Origin: CAZYFH01 sp964646815
GTDB lineage: Bacteria; Acidobacteriota; Vicinamibacteria; Vicinamibacterales; UBA8438
Direction of reading: 5' to 3'
Length of the DNA: 64,000 bases
Assembly: GCA_964646815.1 (NCBI GenBank)
Contig: CAZYFH010000016.1
Location: 1 to 64,000 of the forward strand
The notes beneath the pieces were generated by a model, which did no database searches, was not told the DNA's origin, and saw nothing but the letters and a program-made list of their open reading frames with translations. Position numbers and translations under genes: made by a program. This document shows, in pieces, positions 8,268 to 16,856 of this stretch. Every line of letters begins with the position of its first letter. Within the stretch, counting starts at the first letter, position 1.

Positions 8268-8450
8268 CTGGCGAGGACCTTCCCTTCCAGCTGGAACCGG
8301 GCCAGCCGCAAAGGCGTCGGGGAGGATCTTCAGGGCAACGTCGCGGCCGAGTTGCGTGTCGGTAGCGCGACACACCTGGTCCATGCCCCGCTCGCCGATG
8401 AGGGCGGTCACGTCGTACCGGCCGAGGCCGTCACCGATGGTGAGGGTCAT
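8268..8450 (-). pseudogene. Remnant of Ser/Thr protein kinase N-terminus
   Basis: The minus-strand frame from ATG 8450 reads GLGRYDVTALIGERGMDQVCRATDTQLGRDVALKILPDAF, which is the glycine-rich ATP loop (normally GEGGMGEVY) and the VAIK-type lysine strand of a Hanks-type kinase. The loop is damaged (GERGMDQV instead of GEGGMGEV). The frame then shifts; the continuation ARFQLEGKVLASLNH followed by RETMDDI and a stop appears in a second frame. Only about 60 residues of kinase are left. A second, very similar remnant lies at 39301-39668. Confidence 0.65.
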
Positions 8451-8456
8451 ACACGA

Positions 8457-9446
8457 TTACCGAGCGGCTTGTGCCTCGCGCTCCTGCGTACGCGCCCCGC
8501 TCATGATGAGCGGGAGGCTCCGATTGCCCTCGTGGCACGCATATTCAAATAGCGGTCCGTCGGTTCGACGCATAGGCACTGACGCCGTCCACGGAGCCGT
8601 CCAGATGGTGGGGTCGTCCACCGTAAATTCGTACTCGAGCGTGTCGGGGTCAACCCTCGTGAACCGCTCCACCAGTCGCAGGTCCTTTGTGGATCCAATG
8701 GCACCCATCGGGTTGGACGTCGTCCAGCGCCGTTCATCGAGGAAATTCGACGACTCGACCACAAGTGTGTCTCCCTCCCAGTGGCCCCGCGCATCCCCCG
8801 ACCACTGGAGGAGGGCGTCTCCCAGACGGGGTCGCCCGTCGAGCGGGACGACCCGAACGGTGTGCACCATTTCCGTGAGCAGCACGACGTGGTCGGGGCT
8901 CTGCAGGAACAGCAGATTCTGGTTGTAGGCGGCCGGGATGATCGGTGGGCCGGCGTTCAGTCCCAGGATGCAGCGGTCGCCGGCATCTAGGTCCAGATAG
9001 GAATCGAACGGGTACTCCTGCTCGGCCCGCTGCCGTCCAGTTGCCGTCAAGGCGGGGAGCCGTCCGTTCAAGGGATCGATGATCAGCGACGTGCGCCGGG
9101 TGCCTACCGTGCGGGTGCCGGTATCGAGCCAGAAGTTGTTGTAGAACCCCGGTGTCCCGTCCCCCCGGCGGTCTACGTTGCCCCCCGTGGATGTGCGCTC
9201 GGCCCCACGATTCAGGAGGCGCAGATTTCGATCAACCACGTCGCGCTCAAGGGTGGCGGCCTCTTCCGCGGTCAGAAACGCCCGGTCGCCCAGCGCTTCG
9301 GGTCGTTCGAGCGGTGTGATCGTGCGGAAGTCCCAGATGCCCTGCAGATCGGGGTGTCCCCAAGGTGTGCGAAGGGCGGCGGTCGATTGCGCCATGGACA
9401 GGGCCGGCACCGTAAGCAGCACGACAGCAAGTGTTGTGTATCTCAT
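8457..9446 (-). CDS. Conserved exported acidobacterial protein (FEYACHEGN family)
   Basis: 329 residues from the ATG at 9446, preceded by AGAGAGAGGTG. A signal peptide (residues 1-20, ending SMAQ) directs export. The body has the order LQGIWDFRTITPLERP, FYNNFWLDTGT, RTSLIIDP..GRLPALT, RCILGLNAGPP, YNQNLLFLQSPDHVVLLTEMVH, GDARGHWEGDTLVVES, and near the end LFEYACHEGN. The same order occurs in the gene at 49524-50483, and the last block survives as a fragment at 29008-29122. I know this as a frequent uncharacterised family in soil and marine acidobacteria, with no assigned biochemical function. The conserved His, Asp and Cys residues could be functional, but nothing in the sequence identifies a reaction. 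Confidence 0.8.
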   Translation of the reverse strand: MRYTTLAVVLLTVPALSMAQSTAALRTPWGHPDLQGIWDFRTITPLERPEALGDRAFLTAEEAATLERDVVDRNLRLLNRGAERTSTGGNVDRRGDGTPGFYNNFWLDTGTRTVGTRRTSLIIDPLNGRLPALTATGRQRAEQEYPFDSYLDLDAGDRCILGLNAGPPIIPAAYNQNLLFLQSPDHVVLLTEMVHTVRVVPLDGRPRLGDALLQWSGDARGHWEGDTLVVESSNFLDERRWTTSNPMGAIGSTKDLRLVERFTRVDPDTLEYEFTVDDPTIWTAPWTASVPMRRTDGPLFEYACHEGNRSLPLIMSGARTQEREAQAAR

Positions 9447-9752
9447 CGCCACACCTCTCTCTCGACCTCTCGGCAGGGACATTCCTCTGACGTGTCGCGA
9501 TTATATGAACCTGACGGGCGGTTCAGCTCACGGACGTGATCATCGACGACGCGGATCGTGGGGCGGCGGGCGGATCAACGGGGACGGAGTTAGTCGCGCG
9601 GGTGCGCTTCGTCCCATTCATGGGCGAGAAATTGGGCCAGCCGTTTCGACTAGGCAGGTCGCTTCGGTCACGTGGGCCGTGCCCCCTAACGACATTGTCA
9701 ACTTGACGAACTCGGCCTAAGGCTCCCCTCGTGAAGCCGGACCACCGGCCGT
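9447..9752. other. Intergenic stretch, possible tail of a lost gene
   Basis: No intact gene. On the minus strand the segment ending at TAA 9590-9592 reads RLAQFLAHEWDEAHPRD. This resembles the end of the remnant at 18825-18950 (WLAEEWRAAHPR) and may be the last trace of a related repeat protein. Low confidence. Confidence 0.3.
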
Positions 9753-10060
9753 TCAGCAGGCACACGTCACCATGTCCCATTCCGCGAACGCGCGCGTGTG
9801 GAGCAGGCGATAATGCACGCCCGCAGCAGATTCCGGCCGACGCGAAAGAGATTCTACACGCCGCCGTGCACGGCGGCGAAGCGTTGCAGGTGCCCGATTG
9901 ATTTAGAGCGACGCATCTGGCGTTGACGCTGGTGCGTCGGTTGGTGAGAGACCTCCGCCCGATTGTCCGCATACTGGTCCGTGACGTGGACGACCGACGG
10001 CATCGCCACCCGGCACACCGCCGAGTAGCTGCGGAGCTTGTCGATGATCAGCCAGCACGA
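9753..10060 (-). mobile_element. Remnant of IS6-family transposase (C-terminal part)
   Basis: Minus strand: IIDKLRSYSA, then DQYADNRAEVSHQPTHQRQRQMRRSKS and HLQRFAAVHG, an in-frame stop, then NLFRVGRNLLRA. After a frame change it ends HYRLLHTRAFAEWDMVTCAC and stops at 9753-9755. The block NRAE-SHQPTR-RERQM, followed by QRF, NLFR and a terminal RTRAF-W stretch, is the DDE-domain end of IS6/IS240-type transposases; the Glu of NRAE is the catalytic E. The N-terminal two thirds and both terminal repeats are missing, and the remnant carries a stop and a frameshift. It abuts the DUF1501 gene end at 10117. Confidence 0.7.
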
Positions 10061-10116
10061 GACGCAGCAGCCCAGATGTCCTGGATCCCACGGTGCCAAA
10101 CCTGAGCTGCGCCCGC

Positions 10117-11376
10117 CTACACAAAATCAATCGCGCTATCGCGAAAGTCGGAGCCGAGGAGGCTGACCGAGCTGACACCCAGCCAGTCGTCGATGACGCG
10201 AGCGTACACCGAACGGAAGTCGGTCTCGTGTCGCACGTCGCGACCGCTGTTCTCAAGCGTCGGATTATCCGGTGTGTTCTCAAGACTAGCCGCGGTGCCG
10301 TAGAGTCCGCCGTTCACTGTGCCGCCGAGCGCCATCATCAGCCCGCCGGCGCCATGGTCGGTACCCGCGCTGCCATTCTCGGACACCCGACGTCCGAACT
10401 CGGAGAACTGGAGCACCAGCGTCTGGCTCAAGAGTCCCTGGTTGGAAAGGTCGGTGTAGAAAGCGGACAGGCCGCTGTCAAGCGTGTTCAGCAAACGGCT
10501 GTACAAACCGTTCGTCGTGCCCTGGCTGGCGTGCGTGTCGTAGCCACCGAGTTGCACCCAGAAGACCTTGATGCCGACCTGGGTAGCCAACGCACCGGCG
10601 ACCGCCTCGAGCGCCTGGCCGAACTCGTTGTTCGGATAGGCCGTCGTCGGGGTGTAAGCTGCCACAACGCCCACACGATCCAGCGTCGCGAGCGCCGCCT
10701 GGGCGGTCGCGCTGACGAAGGAGACGTGGGGTCGCAGCACCGGGAGGTGAGATGAGATGGCCCGCGCCGCCGTCATCGCGTAAACCCCCTCGACGCCTCC
10801 GAAGGGGCTCGCGAAGGCGTAGTTGGTCGCGTTCGGAATCGACGGCACGCCCACTGTATTTGCCTGCAGCGTGTGCGGGAGCCGACTGGCGGTGTTCCAA
10901 GCGATGAGGGGATCCACCGGCGACGGTAACGTGTCGAGATACCGGCCGAGCCAGCCGGGTCCCAGCGCCGCCTGGGGGTTCGCGGTCGACCAGATATCGG
11001 TGCCACGGAAATGTGAGCGACTCGAGTCGGTGTAGCCGGTACGCTGGATGATCGCAAGCCGGCCGGCGTCGAACATCGACTTCAGGCCGGTCAGGCTAGG
11101 GTGCAACCCGAGCGCCGACCCGACTGAGTCGGTCCCGATCTGGAGCACACTCCCCGATGGCACGGCGACGTCTGGGCGGCGTTCATAGTAGGCGGGATCC
11201 GCGTAGGGCACCAGCGTGCTCAGCGCGTCGTTGCCGCCGCTCAGAAACAGCACCACCAGACTCCGCCCCGTCGCGCTCTGCGCCCTGGCGAGGTCACACA
11301 GGAACGCCGGCGCAGCGAACCCAACGGTGAAGGCGGTCACACCGCCCCGCATGAGCTCTCGACGTGTGAACTGCAT
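10117..11376 (-). CDS. DUF1501 family protein with Tat-like signal (second copy)
   Basis: 419 residues from the ATG at 11376, chosen because the twin-arginine start FTRRELMRG follows directly and AGAGGACT precedes it; the frame is open upstream without a plausible start. It shares domain order and many identical blocks with the protein at 764-2017: LFLSGGNDALS, HASQGT in place of HAGQDT, FSEFGRRVSENGSAGTDHG and VIDDWLGV. It lies 111 bp downstream of its DUF1800 partner (11488-12960), with a GC-rich palindrome between them. The two DUF1800-DUF1501 units of the window are in opposite orientations and are clearly paralogous. Presumed periplasmic; activity unknown. Confidence 0.9.
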   Translation of the reverse strand: MQFTRRELMRGGVTAFTVGFAAPAFLCDLARAQSATGRSLVVLFLSGGNDALSTLVPYADPAYYERRPDVAVPSGSVLQIGTDSVGSALGLHPSLTGLKSMFDAGRLAIIQRTGYTDSSRSHFRGTDIWSTANPQAALGPGWLGRYLDTLPSPVDPLIAWNTASRLPHTLQANTVGVPSIPNATNYAFASPFGGVEGVYAMTAARAISSHLPVLRPHVSFVSATAQAALATLDRVGVVAAYTPTTAYPNNEFGQALEAVAGALATQVGIKVFWVQLGGYDTHASQGTTNGLYSRLLNTLDSGLSAFYTDLSNQGLLSQTLVLQFSEFGRRVSENGSAGTDHGAGGLMMALGGTVNGGLYGTAASLENTPDNPTLENSGRDVRHETDFRSVYARVIDDWLGVSSVSLLGSDFRDSAIDFV

Positions 11377-11435
11377 GACAAGTCCTCTGGTCGTGCCGAA
11401 TCGATCCCGGTCGCGACGCCCAGGACCGCACCCCG

Positions 11436-11457
11436 CCCCTCTCCCAGGGGAGAGGGG
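11436..11457. repeat. Perfect 10-bp GC-rich palindrome between DUF1800 and DUF1501 genes
   Basis: The arms CCCCTCTCCC (11436-11445) and GGGAGAGGGG (11448-11457) are fully complementary around AG. RNA from either strand would form a very stable hairpin. There is no T-run on the minus-strand side, so it is not a classical terminator. It resembles the short dispersed palindromes common in GC-rich genomes. It may stabilise or separate the two parts of the transcript. Confidence 0.55.
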
Positions 11458-11487
11458 ACACCGGCGCACCCGTTGCACCGGGCATGC

Positions 11488-12960
11488 CTACACGAACTGA
11501 TACTCCGACGACCCACCGATCAGATGAGCCAGACCGGCCGCCTTGGCGCGCGACTGCCCTGGCCACCCGTCCCCGGCCGCAACATAGTTCAGTAGGCCCC
11601 TCAACTCCTGGGTGTCGTAATCCGCCGGCGCCAGACGATCGAGCATGTATGCGAGCAGCGACTCCGGTGTTCCGGCCGACGCCAGCGCGTCGGTCCCCAG
11701 ACTGAATCTTTGGTTGGACGCCAGCGTCGCCGCGAAGTTCATGCGAGCCAGCAGCGTGCCGGTCGAGAACCATTCCGTACCCAGCCGCCACCCGGAGACG
11801 TCGGGTGGCTCGAACAGGAGCTGCCCCATGTTGGCAAGCGGGGTGGTAGCGCTGCCCGCGGAGAATCCGGCCCACCCGATCCCTTTGATCAGCCGCACCA
11901 CATGCTCCACCGGCCATGAGTAGCGCGCGAAATAGTTCGCCGGATCCTGAAATTCTGCCGAGCGCAGCAGAAACCCGACGACGGCCCGCATGTCGTAGCC
12001 GCTGGAGTAGTAGACCCCGGCCAGTTCCTGGATGAAGGTCTCCGGCGGGATCTTGAGGTCAGACACGAAGAACGCGTAGAGCTTGCGCGCCAGAAGGGGG
12101 CCAGTTTCAGGATGCGCCGCCACGGCGTTGATCAAGTCGATCCCGTCCTGCATCCCGTCGGCAGCGGAACGCGCCGGGATCGTCTTGCTGCCGTCCGGGT
12201 AGATCGGAAAGCTGAAGGTCTTGCTGTTGGTGTCATGCTCAGAGGACCGAAACCGAAACGTCGAGTACCGGCTATAGTCCGGCGGGGGACCGTAGTAGTC
12301 CTGCAGGTTCCAGCCGGTGAACACCCGTGCGCCCGCGTAGACGTCGCTCTCCGTGTAGAAATCGACGCCCAAAGTAAACAGCTCCATGAGCTCGCGCGCG
12401 TAGTTCTCCTGCGGGTTCGCCCTGAGGTTCGTGTCGCCGTCGAGCCAGGCGACCATCGCGGGGTCCCGTGACACCTCGAAGAGCAGATCGCGAAAGTTCC
12501 CGAGCGCGAACTCGCGAAACAGCTCGCACTGACCTTTGACCAGCGCCCGACTCCTATAGCGGAGATCGTTCTCATCCTCGGACGGTTTGGCCGCGAGCGC
12601 GCGGCTGGCCCCGTCGAAGCCGAGTTGACCGGCGATCTTGGAGTACCCGGTGGCGAAGTGGTTGTGCCAGAACAGCGCCATCTTCTCCTGCAACGGCCGT
12701 GGGCTGTGCACCATCCGAAACAGCCACCGCTGTCGAGCATCGCCCACGTCGGTGTTGGGCTCGAACGCACCGAATGAGGTGGTTCCGAGATAGCCGGGTG
12801 TACCGATGAAGGAGTCGACCGTGTCCTTTATCTGGTGAAAATTGACCAGTTTGTCGATCGCCGCCGACAAACTCATCCGGTTGTATTTCTCGCCCTCGGC
12901 CGGGGAATACCCGAACCCGGCTCGCCGGAGGAGGTGCGCGATTGCTGGGTCAACAGCCAC
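11488..12960 (-). CDS. DUF1800 family protein
   Basis: 490 residues. It begins with the family signature near residues 5-20 (IAHLLRRAGFGYSPAE), followed by LQEKMALFWHNHFATG, the RDPAMVAWLDGDTNLRANPQENYARELMELFTLG block, ARVFTGW and the C-terminal LARKLYAFFV to GSSEYQFV region shared with the partial gene at the window start. Unlike some members, it has no obvious signal peptide at the chosen ATG. The family is often exported with its DUF1501 partner, so the true start or export route is unclear. The biochemical role is unknown; constant pairing with DUF1501 suggests that the two proteins act together. Confidence 0.9.
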   Translation of the reverse strand: MAVDPAIAHLLRRAGFGYSPAEGEKYNRMSLSAAIDKLVNFHQIKDTVDSFIGTPGYLGTTSFGAFEPNTDVGDARQRWLFRMVHSPRPLQEKMALFWHNHFATGYSKIAGQLGFDGASRALAAKPSEDENDLRYRSRALVKGQCELFREFALGNFRDLLFEVSRDPAMVAWLDGDTNLRANPQENYARELMELFTLGVDFYTESDVYAGARVFTGWNLQDYYGPPPDYSRYSTFRFRSSEHDTNSKTFSFPIYPDGSKTIPARSAADGMQDGIDLINAVAAHPETGPLLARKLYAFFVSDLKIPPETFIQELAGVYYSSGYDMRAVVGFLLRSAEFQDPANYFARYSWPVEHVVRLIKGIGWAGFSAGSATTPLANMGQLLFEPPDVSGWRLGTEWFSTGTLLARMNFAATLASNQRFSLGTDALASAGTPESLLAYMLDRLAPADYDTQELRGLLNYVAAGDGWPGQSRAKAAGLAHLIGGSSEYQFV

Positions 12961-13364
12961 GGTCTAGCCATCCCCGGTGAAAGTCCCGCGTCGCACCGAG
13001 ACTGCCGATGAGCCAGGCTGACGCGGCGCGACTGGGGGAATACCAGAAGTATGCGATCGAGGAGCAATCCGCCCCCGCGAAGGCTTCGGCGAGACCTGGC
13101 CATAGCCCAGGCACAAACGGGTCGGACGGCGGCTGGTGCCGTCAGTCGGGATGCAGCGCCTGTCGAATGCCGCGGGACTTCCACTACGGGCGGCACGTCT
13201 CCGGGTGATCGTGCTTCGGATCCGCTCACTCATCCTTACACCAACGGCTCTAGACCGCCAATTCCGTTTTGTCTGCCCCGCATAGCACCTTTCCCACGTC
13301 CCGACCGCCGGCCCGGAAGTCGGGGGCACAAGCTCGTGCCCCGGGGGGGGGGGGGAGCCAGAGC
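12961..13364. other. Intergenic region between divergent genes
   Basis: Separates the minus-strand DUF1800 gene from the plus-strand VWA gene and should carry both promoters. No coding frame in it is supported. Its only striking feature is the G-run at 13343-13355. Confidence 0.5.
13343..13355 (+). repeat. 13-base G homopolymer directly upstream of VWA gene start
   Basis: An uninterrupted run of 13 G ends nine bases before the ATG at 13365, where the Shine-Dalgarno sequence should be. Such tracts are prone to slippage, so its length could vary between cells and alter translation. It could also be an assembly inaccuracy. Confidence 0.7.
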
Positions 13365-14273
13365 ATGCGCCATCAGATCATCACAAGAGCGATCGACGTC
13401 ATTGCCGTGGGGTGCGCTGTCGGGTTTGTCCTGCCGGACACCGCCGTGGCCCAGGATATAGGCCAGATCTATGTCGAGGCGAGGAGCCAGCGCGGAGAGC
13501 TCCTCGTCGATCTTGAGCCCGAGGAATTCTCGGTCATAGAGGACGGGACCGAAGGCCGAGTCGTGTCGGCGCAACTCGGCACGGCCCCAATGAAGATCGC
13601 GATACTAGTCGACAACGGGGAGCGCACCAGGGAGAATCGCGGGGCGCTCAATCCGATCCGCGAAGGCTTGATCCGGTTCCTCGAGGCGCTCGCATCCCAG
13701 CACATCGCCAGCCTGTACACCATCGGGGGACAGCTAAGGCGGTACGCTGATTTCACCGCAGACCGGGCGGAACTCGTTGACGCCGCTGGCTCGATCTTCC
13801 CTGACTCGGGCCGAGGGGCCCGCATGCTCGATGGTCTCAAGGAGACGTGGGAGCGGCGGTTTGACGGCGACGAGCCGTGGCCTGTATTCCTCTTGGTCCT
13901 AACGGACGGGTCCGAAGCGAGCGCCTTCATGAACGATTCCCGATACCTCGACTTCGTCGGCACGCTGAGAGAGGCCGGCGTGATCATCAACACCGTTCAA
14001 TTAAGCACCGGCAGCGGGAGCGAGCTGACTAGCCGCGCGATCAACCTATCCGAGAATACCGGAGGACGGTACACATCGGTCTCGATAGCGACCGCACTGC
14101 CGGAGGTGCTGGAAAACCTCGCGACCGACATGAGTGCGCACTACGACGAGACGTCGAATCGTTATCGGGTAGTCTACGAACGTCCTGACCCACCCGGCGA
14201 GCAGATGTCGATTAGCGTCTCACGTCCGGGCGCCCGCGTGCGGCTGTTCAACCATCGGCGTATGGAGCAGTAG
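13365..14273 (+). CDS. VWFA-related acidobacterial domain protein
   Basis: 302 residues with a signal peptide (residues 1-27, ending TAVAQ). The N-terminal part IYVEARSQRGELLVDLEPEEFSVIEDG is the characteristic lead-in of the acidobacterial VWFA-related family, in which exported proteins carry a von Willebrand A domain. The VWA domain runs from about residue 65 to 245: KIAILVDNGERTRENRG, then FLLVLTDGSEAS and GVIINTVQLS. The metal-binding MIDAS motif, normally DTSGS, is altered here to DNGER, so metal-dependent adhesion may be weakened; the TDGS segment remains. A role in periplasmic or surface protein interaction is inferred from the fold only. The homopolymer upstream may affect its expression. 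Confidence 0.85.
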   Translation: MRHQIITRAIDVIAVGCAVGFVLPDTAVAQDIGQIYVEARSQRGELLVDLEPEEFSVIEDGTEGRVVSAQLGTAPMKIAILVDNGERTRENRGALNPIREGLIRFLEALASQHIASLYTIGGQLRRYADFTADRAELVDAAGSIFPDSGRGARMLDGLKETWERRFDGDEPWPVFLLVLTDGSEASAFMNDSRYLDFVGTLREAGVIINTVQLSTGSGSELTSRAINLSENTGGRYTSVSIATALPEVLENLATDMSAHYDETSNRYRVVYERPDPPGEQMSISVSRPGARVRLFNHRRMEQ

Positions 14274-14628
14274 CTCCTCACTCCTCGTCCTGACGGCGGA
14301 TCTCCCGCACGTCTAGCTCGAAGCAGAAACGGCTTGGAGGATACGACCCGAACTCGTCCGACGACGGTGGCGACACCGCAGGTTGGGTGACGTTTCGGCC
14401 TCTGCTGAGATCAGTCAAACGGGCTTCTCAATCTGACAAGTGCGGCCTCGGACCCTGGCCACGTACCTGACCTGCGGCCTGACCGCTGACCACGGTGACG
14501 AAAGTCAAGTAAGGATTGTTCATACACTGTCGCCGCCGATCCGGATCGCGAGCTGGTCGAAGGCCGGAATACCGTGCCGACCCCACTCGTTTGTGGCTGG
14601 TCCTTATCGGAGGACAAGGAGATCGCGA
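14274..14628. other. Intergenic stretch with no supported gene
   Basis: The frame of the next gene is open back to 14440, but the residues before its ATG at 14629 look random. I see no hairpin or RNA gene. Promoter and leader of the haem-c protein presumably lie here. Confidence 0.4.
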
Positions 14629-16806
14629 ATGGCACGAAACATGTTCTCTCATAGAAGCATCGGGGTCGTGACCATTGCAGTGCTAGCCGTCTCGCTTGTC
14701 GCACTGCATGCTGGCCAGCCGCCCGGCGCAGCGGTTCCGATGGATACGGATGACATCGCGGGGGTGGTCACCGGCCCCAACGGTCCGGAGGCCGGCGTCT
14801 GGGTGATCGCAGAAACACGGGATCTCCCCACCCGGCACATCAAGATCGTCGTGACTGACGATGACGGACGCTACCTCGTTCCCGATCTGCCTCAAGCCGC
14901 CTACGACGTGTGGGTACGGGGCTATGGGCTGGTGGACTCCGAGAAGGTACAGGCCGAGCCTGGCGCGGCGCTCAACCTGACGGCCGTGGTCGCGCCAGAC
15001 GCGAAGGTCGCCGCGGAGTACTACCCGGCCCAGTACTGGTTCGCCCTGCTCCAACTCCCGGCGCCCGGCGAGTTCCCTGGCACGGGACCGCAGGGTAACG
15101 GCATCTCGCCGAGCATCGAGAGCCAGGGCGAGTGGATCCGCTCGGTTGTCAACACCGATGGCTGTACCGGTTGCCATGCGCTGGGCAACCAGGCCACACG
15201 GGAGATCCCTTCGGCCCTCGGCGACTTCGATTCGCATGCCGCTGCCTGGGAACGACGTGTGCAGTCCGGTCAGGCGGGCGCGAACATGGAAGCTCGATTA
15301 GCCCAGGTTGGGCGCCAACGCGCTCTGGCGATGTACGCCGATTGGACCGACCGGATCCAAGCGGGCGAGTATCCGACCGCACCTCCGCCGCGGCCACAAG
15401 GCATCGAGCGCAACGCGGTCGTCAGCTTGTGGGACTGGGCAGACCCCCGCGCGTACATGCACGACCTGATCTCCGCTGACAAGAGGAATCCCAACGTCAA
15501 CGCGAACGGACCGGTCTACGGAGCCGCGGAGAATAGCGTGGATTACGTGCCCGTGGTGGATCCGACCACGCATGTGGCGAGCAGGGTGTCGCTGCGGGTT
15601 CGCGATCCGCTCACGCCCACCACGGGGTCAACTCTCCCGCTGATGCCGTCGCCGTACTGGGGCGACGAAGTCATCTGGAACAGCCAGAGCGTCGCGCACA
15701 GCTTTGCCATGGATCGTCAGGCGCGCGTGTGGATCGCTGCCAGGGTTCGTCAGGCTGCGACCCCGGCCTTCTGTCAGGAAGGGTCGAGTCATCCATCGGC
15801 TCAGGCGTTTCCGCTCGAGCGCAGTAACCGCCAGATGCAGCTATGGGATCCCGAGACCCAAGAGATGACGACTGTTGACACCTGTTTCGGGACGCACCAT
15901 TTGAATCTCGACGACGACGACACGATGTGGTTCACCGGGAGCGGCCCGGTGGTGGCCTGGTTCGATACCAAGGTCTTGGACGAGACCGGCGATGAGCAGT
16001 TGGCACAGGGCTGGACGGTTCAAGTCCTCGACACCAACGGCAACGGCCTACGCGACGAGTATGTCGAGCCGGGGGAACCGATGGATCCCACCAAGGACAC
16101 GCGGATCGAGCGCGGCTACTACGGCGTGGCCCCGAGTCCGCTCGACGGATCGATCTGGGGGTCTACCCTGGGGATGCCAGGGGGACTCGTCAGACTCGTG
16201 CCGGGTGACGATCCGGTGAATACCGCGCTGGCAGAGTTTTACGAGGTGCCGTGGAATGACCCCGACCTTCCCGTCCAGGGCTACTCGCCACGCGGCATGG
16301 ACGTCGACAGCAACGGCGTAGTGTGGACAGTGTTATCGAGCGGTCACTTTGCGAGCTTTGACCGCAGCCAGTGCGAAGGCCCGCTCAACGGGCCCACCGC
16401 GACCGGCACGCATTGCCGCGAAGGCTGGACCCTCTATCCGTTCCCGGGGCCGAACTACAAAGGGGCAGTCGAGTCCGGCAGCGCTGAGTCCGCGTACTAC
16501 AACTTTACCGATCGGTTTAACCTGCTGGGAGTCGGCGAGAACATTCCTCTGGCCACCGGAAACCTGTCCGAAGGAGTGCTCGCACTGGTGGACGGCGAGT
16601 TTTACAGCTTTCGCGTGCCGTACCCGATGGGGAGCTTCTTCGGCAAGGGCCTGGACGGGCGAATCGACGATCCCGACGCTGGCTGGAAAGGCCGAGCGAT
16701 TTGGACAACATCGGGAAGCCGAGCACCGTTCCACGCGGAAGGCGGCACGGAACGAGTGGCCCCCGTCTTCAAGTTCCAAGTTCGGCCGGACCCGCTCGCG
16801 CACTAG
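14629..16806 (+). CDS. Exported haem-c protein with carboxypeptidase-regulatory-like domain and beta-propeller
   Basis: 725 residues from the ATG at 14629, preceded by AAGGAGA. A signal peptide covers about residues 1-33. Residues about 42-122 form a carboxypeptidase-regulatory-like beta domain (IAGVVTGPNGPEAGVWV, DDGRYLVPDLP..YDVWVRGYG). One c-type haem site follows at residues 179-183 (CTGCH). The remaining part, from about residue 330, consists of repeats typical of streptogramin-lyase/SMP-30-like propellers (SFAMDRQARVWIAA, NLDDDDTMWFTGSG, GMDVDSNGVVWTVLSSG). The layout suggests a periplasmic redox or ligand-binding protein, possibly a lyase-like propeller with an electron-transfer haem. 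I do not know a characterised homologue. Confidence 0.82.
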   Translation: MARNMFSHRSIGVVTIAVLAVSLVALHAGQPPGAAVPMDTDDIAGVVTGPNGPEAGVWVIAETRDLPTRHIKIVVTDDDGRYLVPDLPQAAYDVWVRGYGLVDSEKVQAEPGAALNLTAVVAPDAKVAAEYYPAQYWFALLQLPAPGEFPGTGPQGNGISPSIESQGEWIRSVVNTDGCTGCHALGNQATREIPSALGDFDSHAAAWERRVQSGQAGANMEARLAQVGRQRALAMYADWTDRIQAGEYPTAPPPRPQGIERNAVVSLWDWADPRAYMHDLISADKRNPNVNANGPVYGAAENSVDYVPVVDPTTHVASRVSLRVRDPLTPTTGSTLPLMPSPYWGDEVIWNSQSVAHSFAMDRQARVWIAARVRQAATPAFCQEGSSHPSAQAFPLERSNRQMQLWDPETQEMTTVDTCFGTHHLNLDDDDTMWFTGSGPVVAWFDTKVLDETGDEQLAQGWTVQVLDTNGNGLRDEYVEPGEPMDPTKDTRIERGYYGVAPSPLDGSIWGSTLGMPGGLVRLVPGDDPVNTALAEFYEVPWNDPDLPVQGYSPRGMDVDSNGVVWTVLSSGHFASFDRSQCEGPLNGPTATGTHCREGWTLYPFPGPNYKGAVESGSAESAYYNFTDRFNLLGVGENIPLATGNLSEGVLALVDGEFYSFRVPYPMGSFFGKGLDGRIDDPDAGWKGRAIWTTSGSRAPFHAEGGTERVAPVFKFQVRPDPLAH

Positions 16807-16856
16807 CGGACTGTATCGGGCGAATCGGTAGTGGTCACCGGCGCGCGGCGCCCGTG

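Noticed and set aside
7978..8365. 129-codon plus-strand frame as an intact recombinase gene
   Set aside because: It lacks the catalytic-serine start, which lies in another frame before a TGA, and its last third is antisense to the kinase relic. It is part of a pseudogene.
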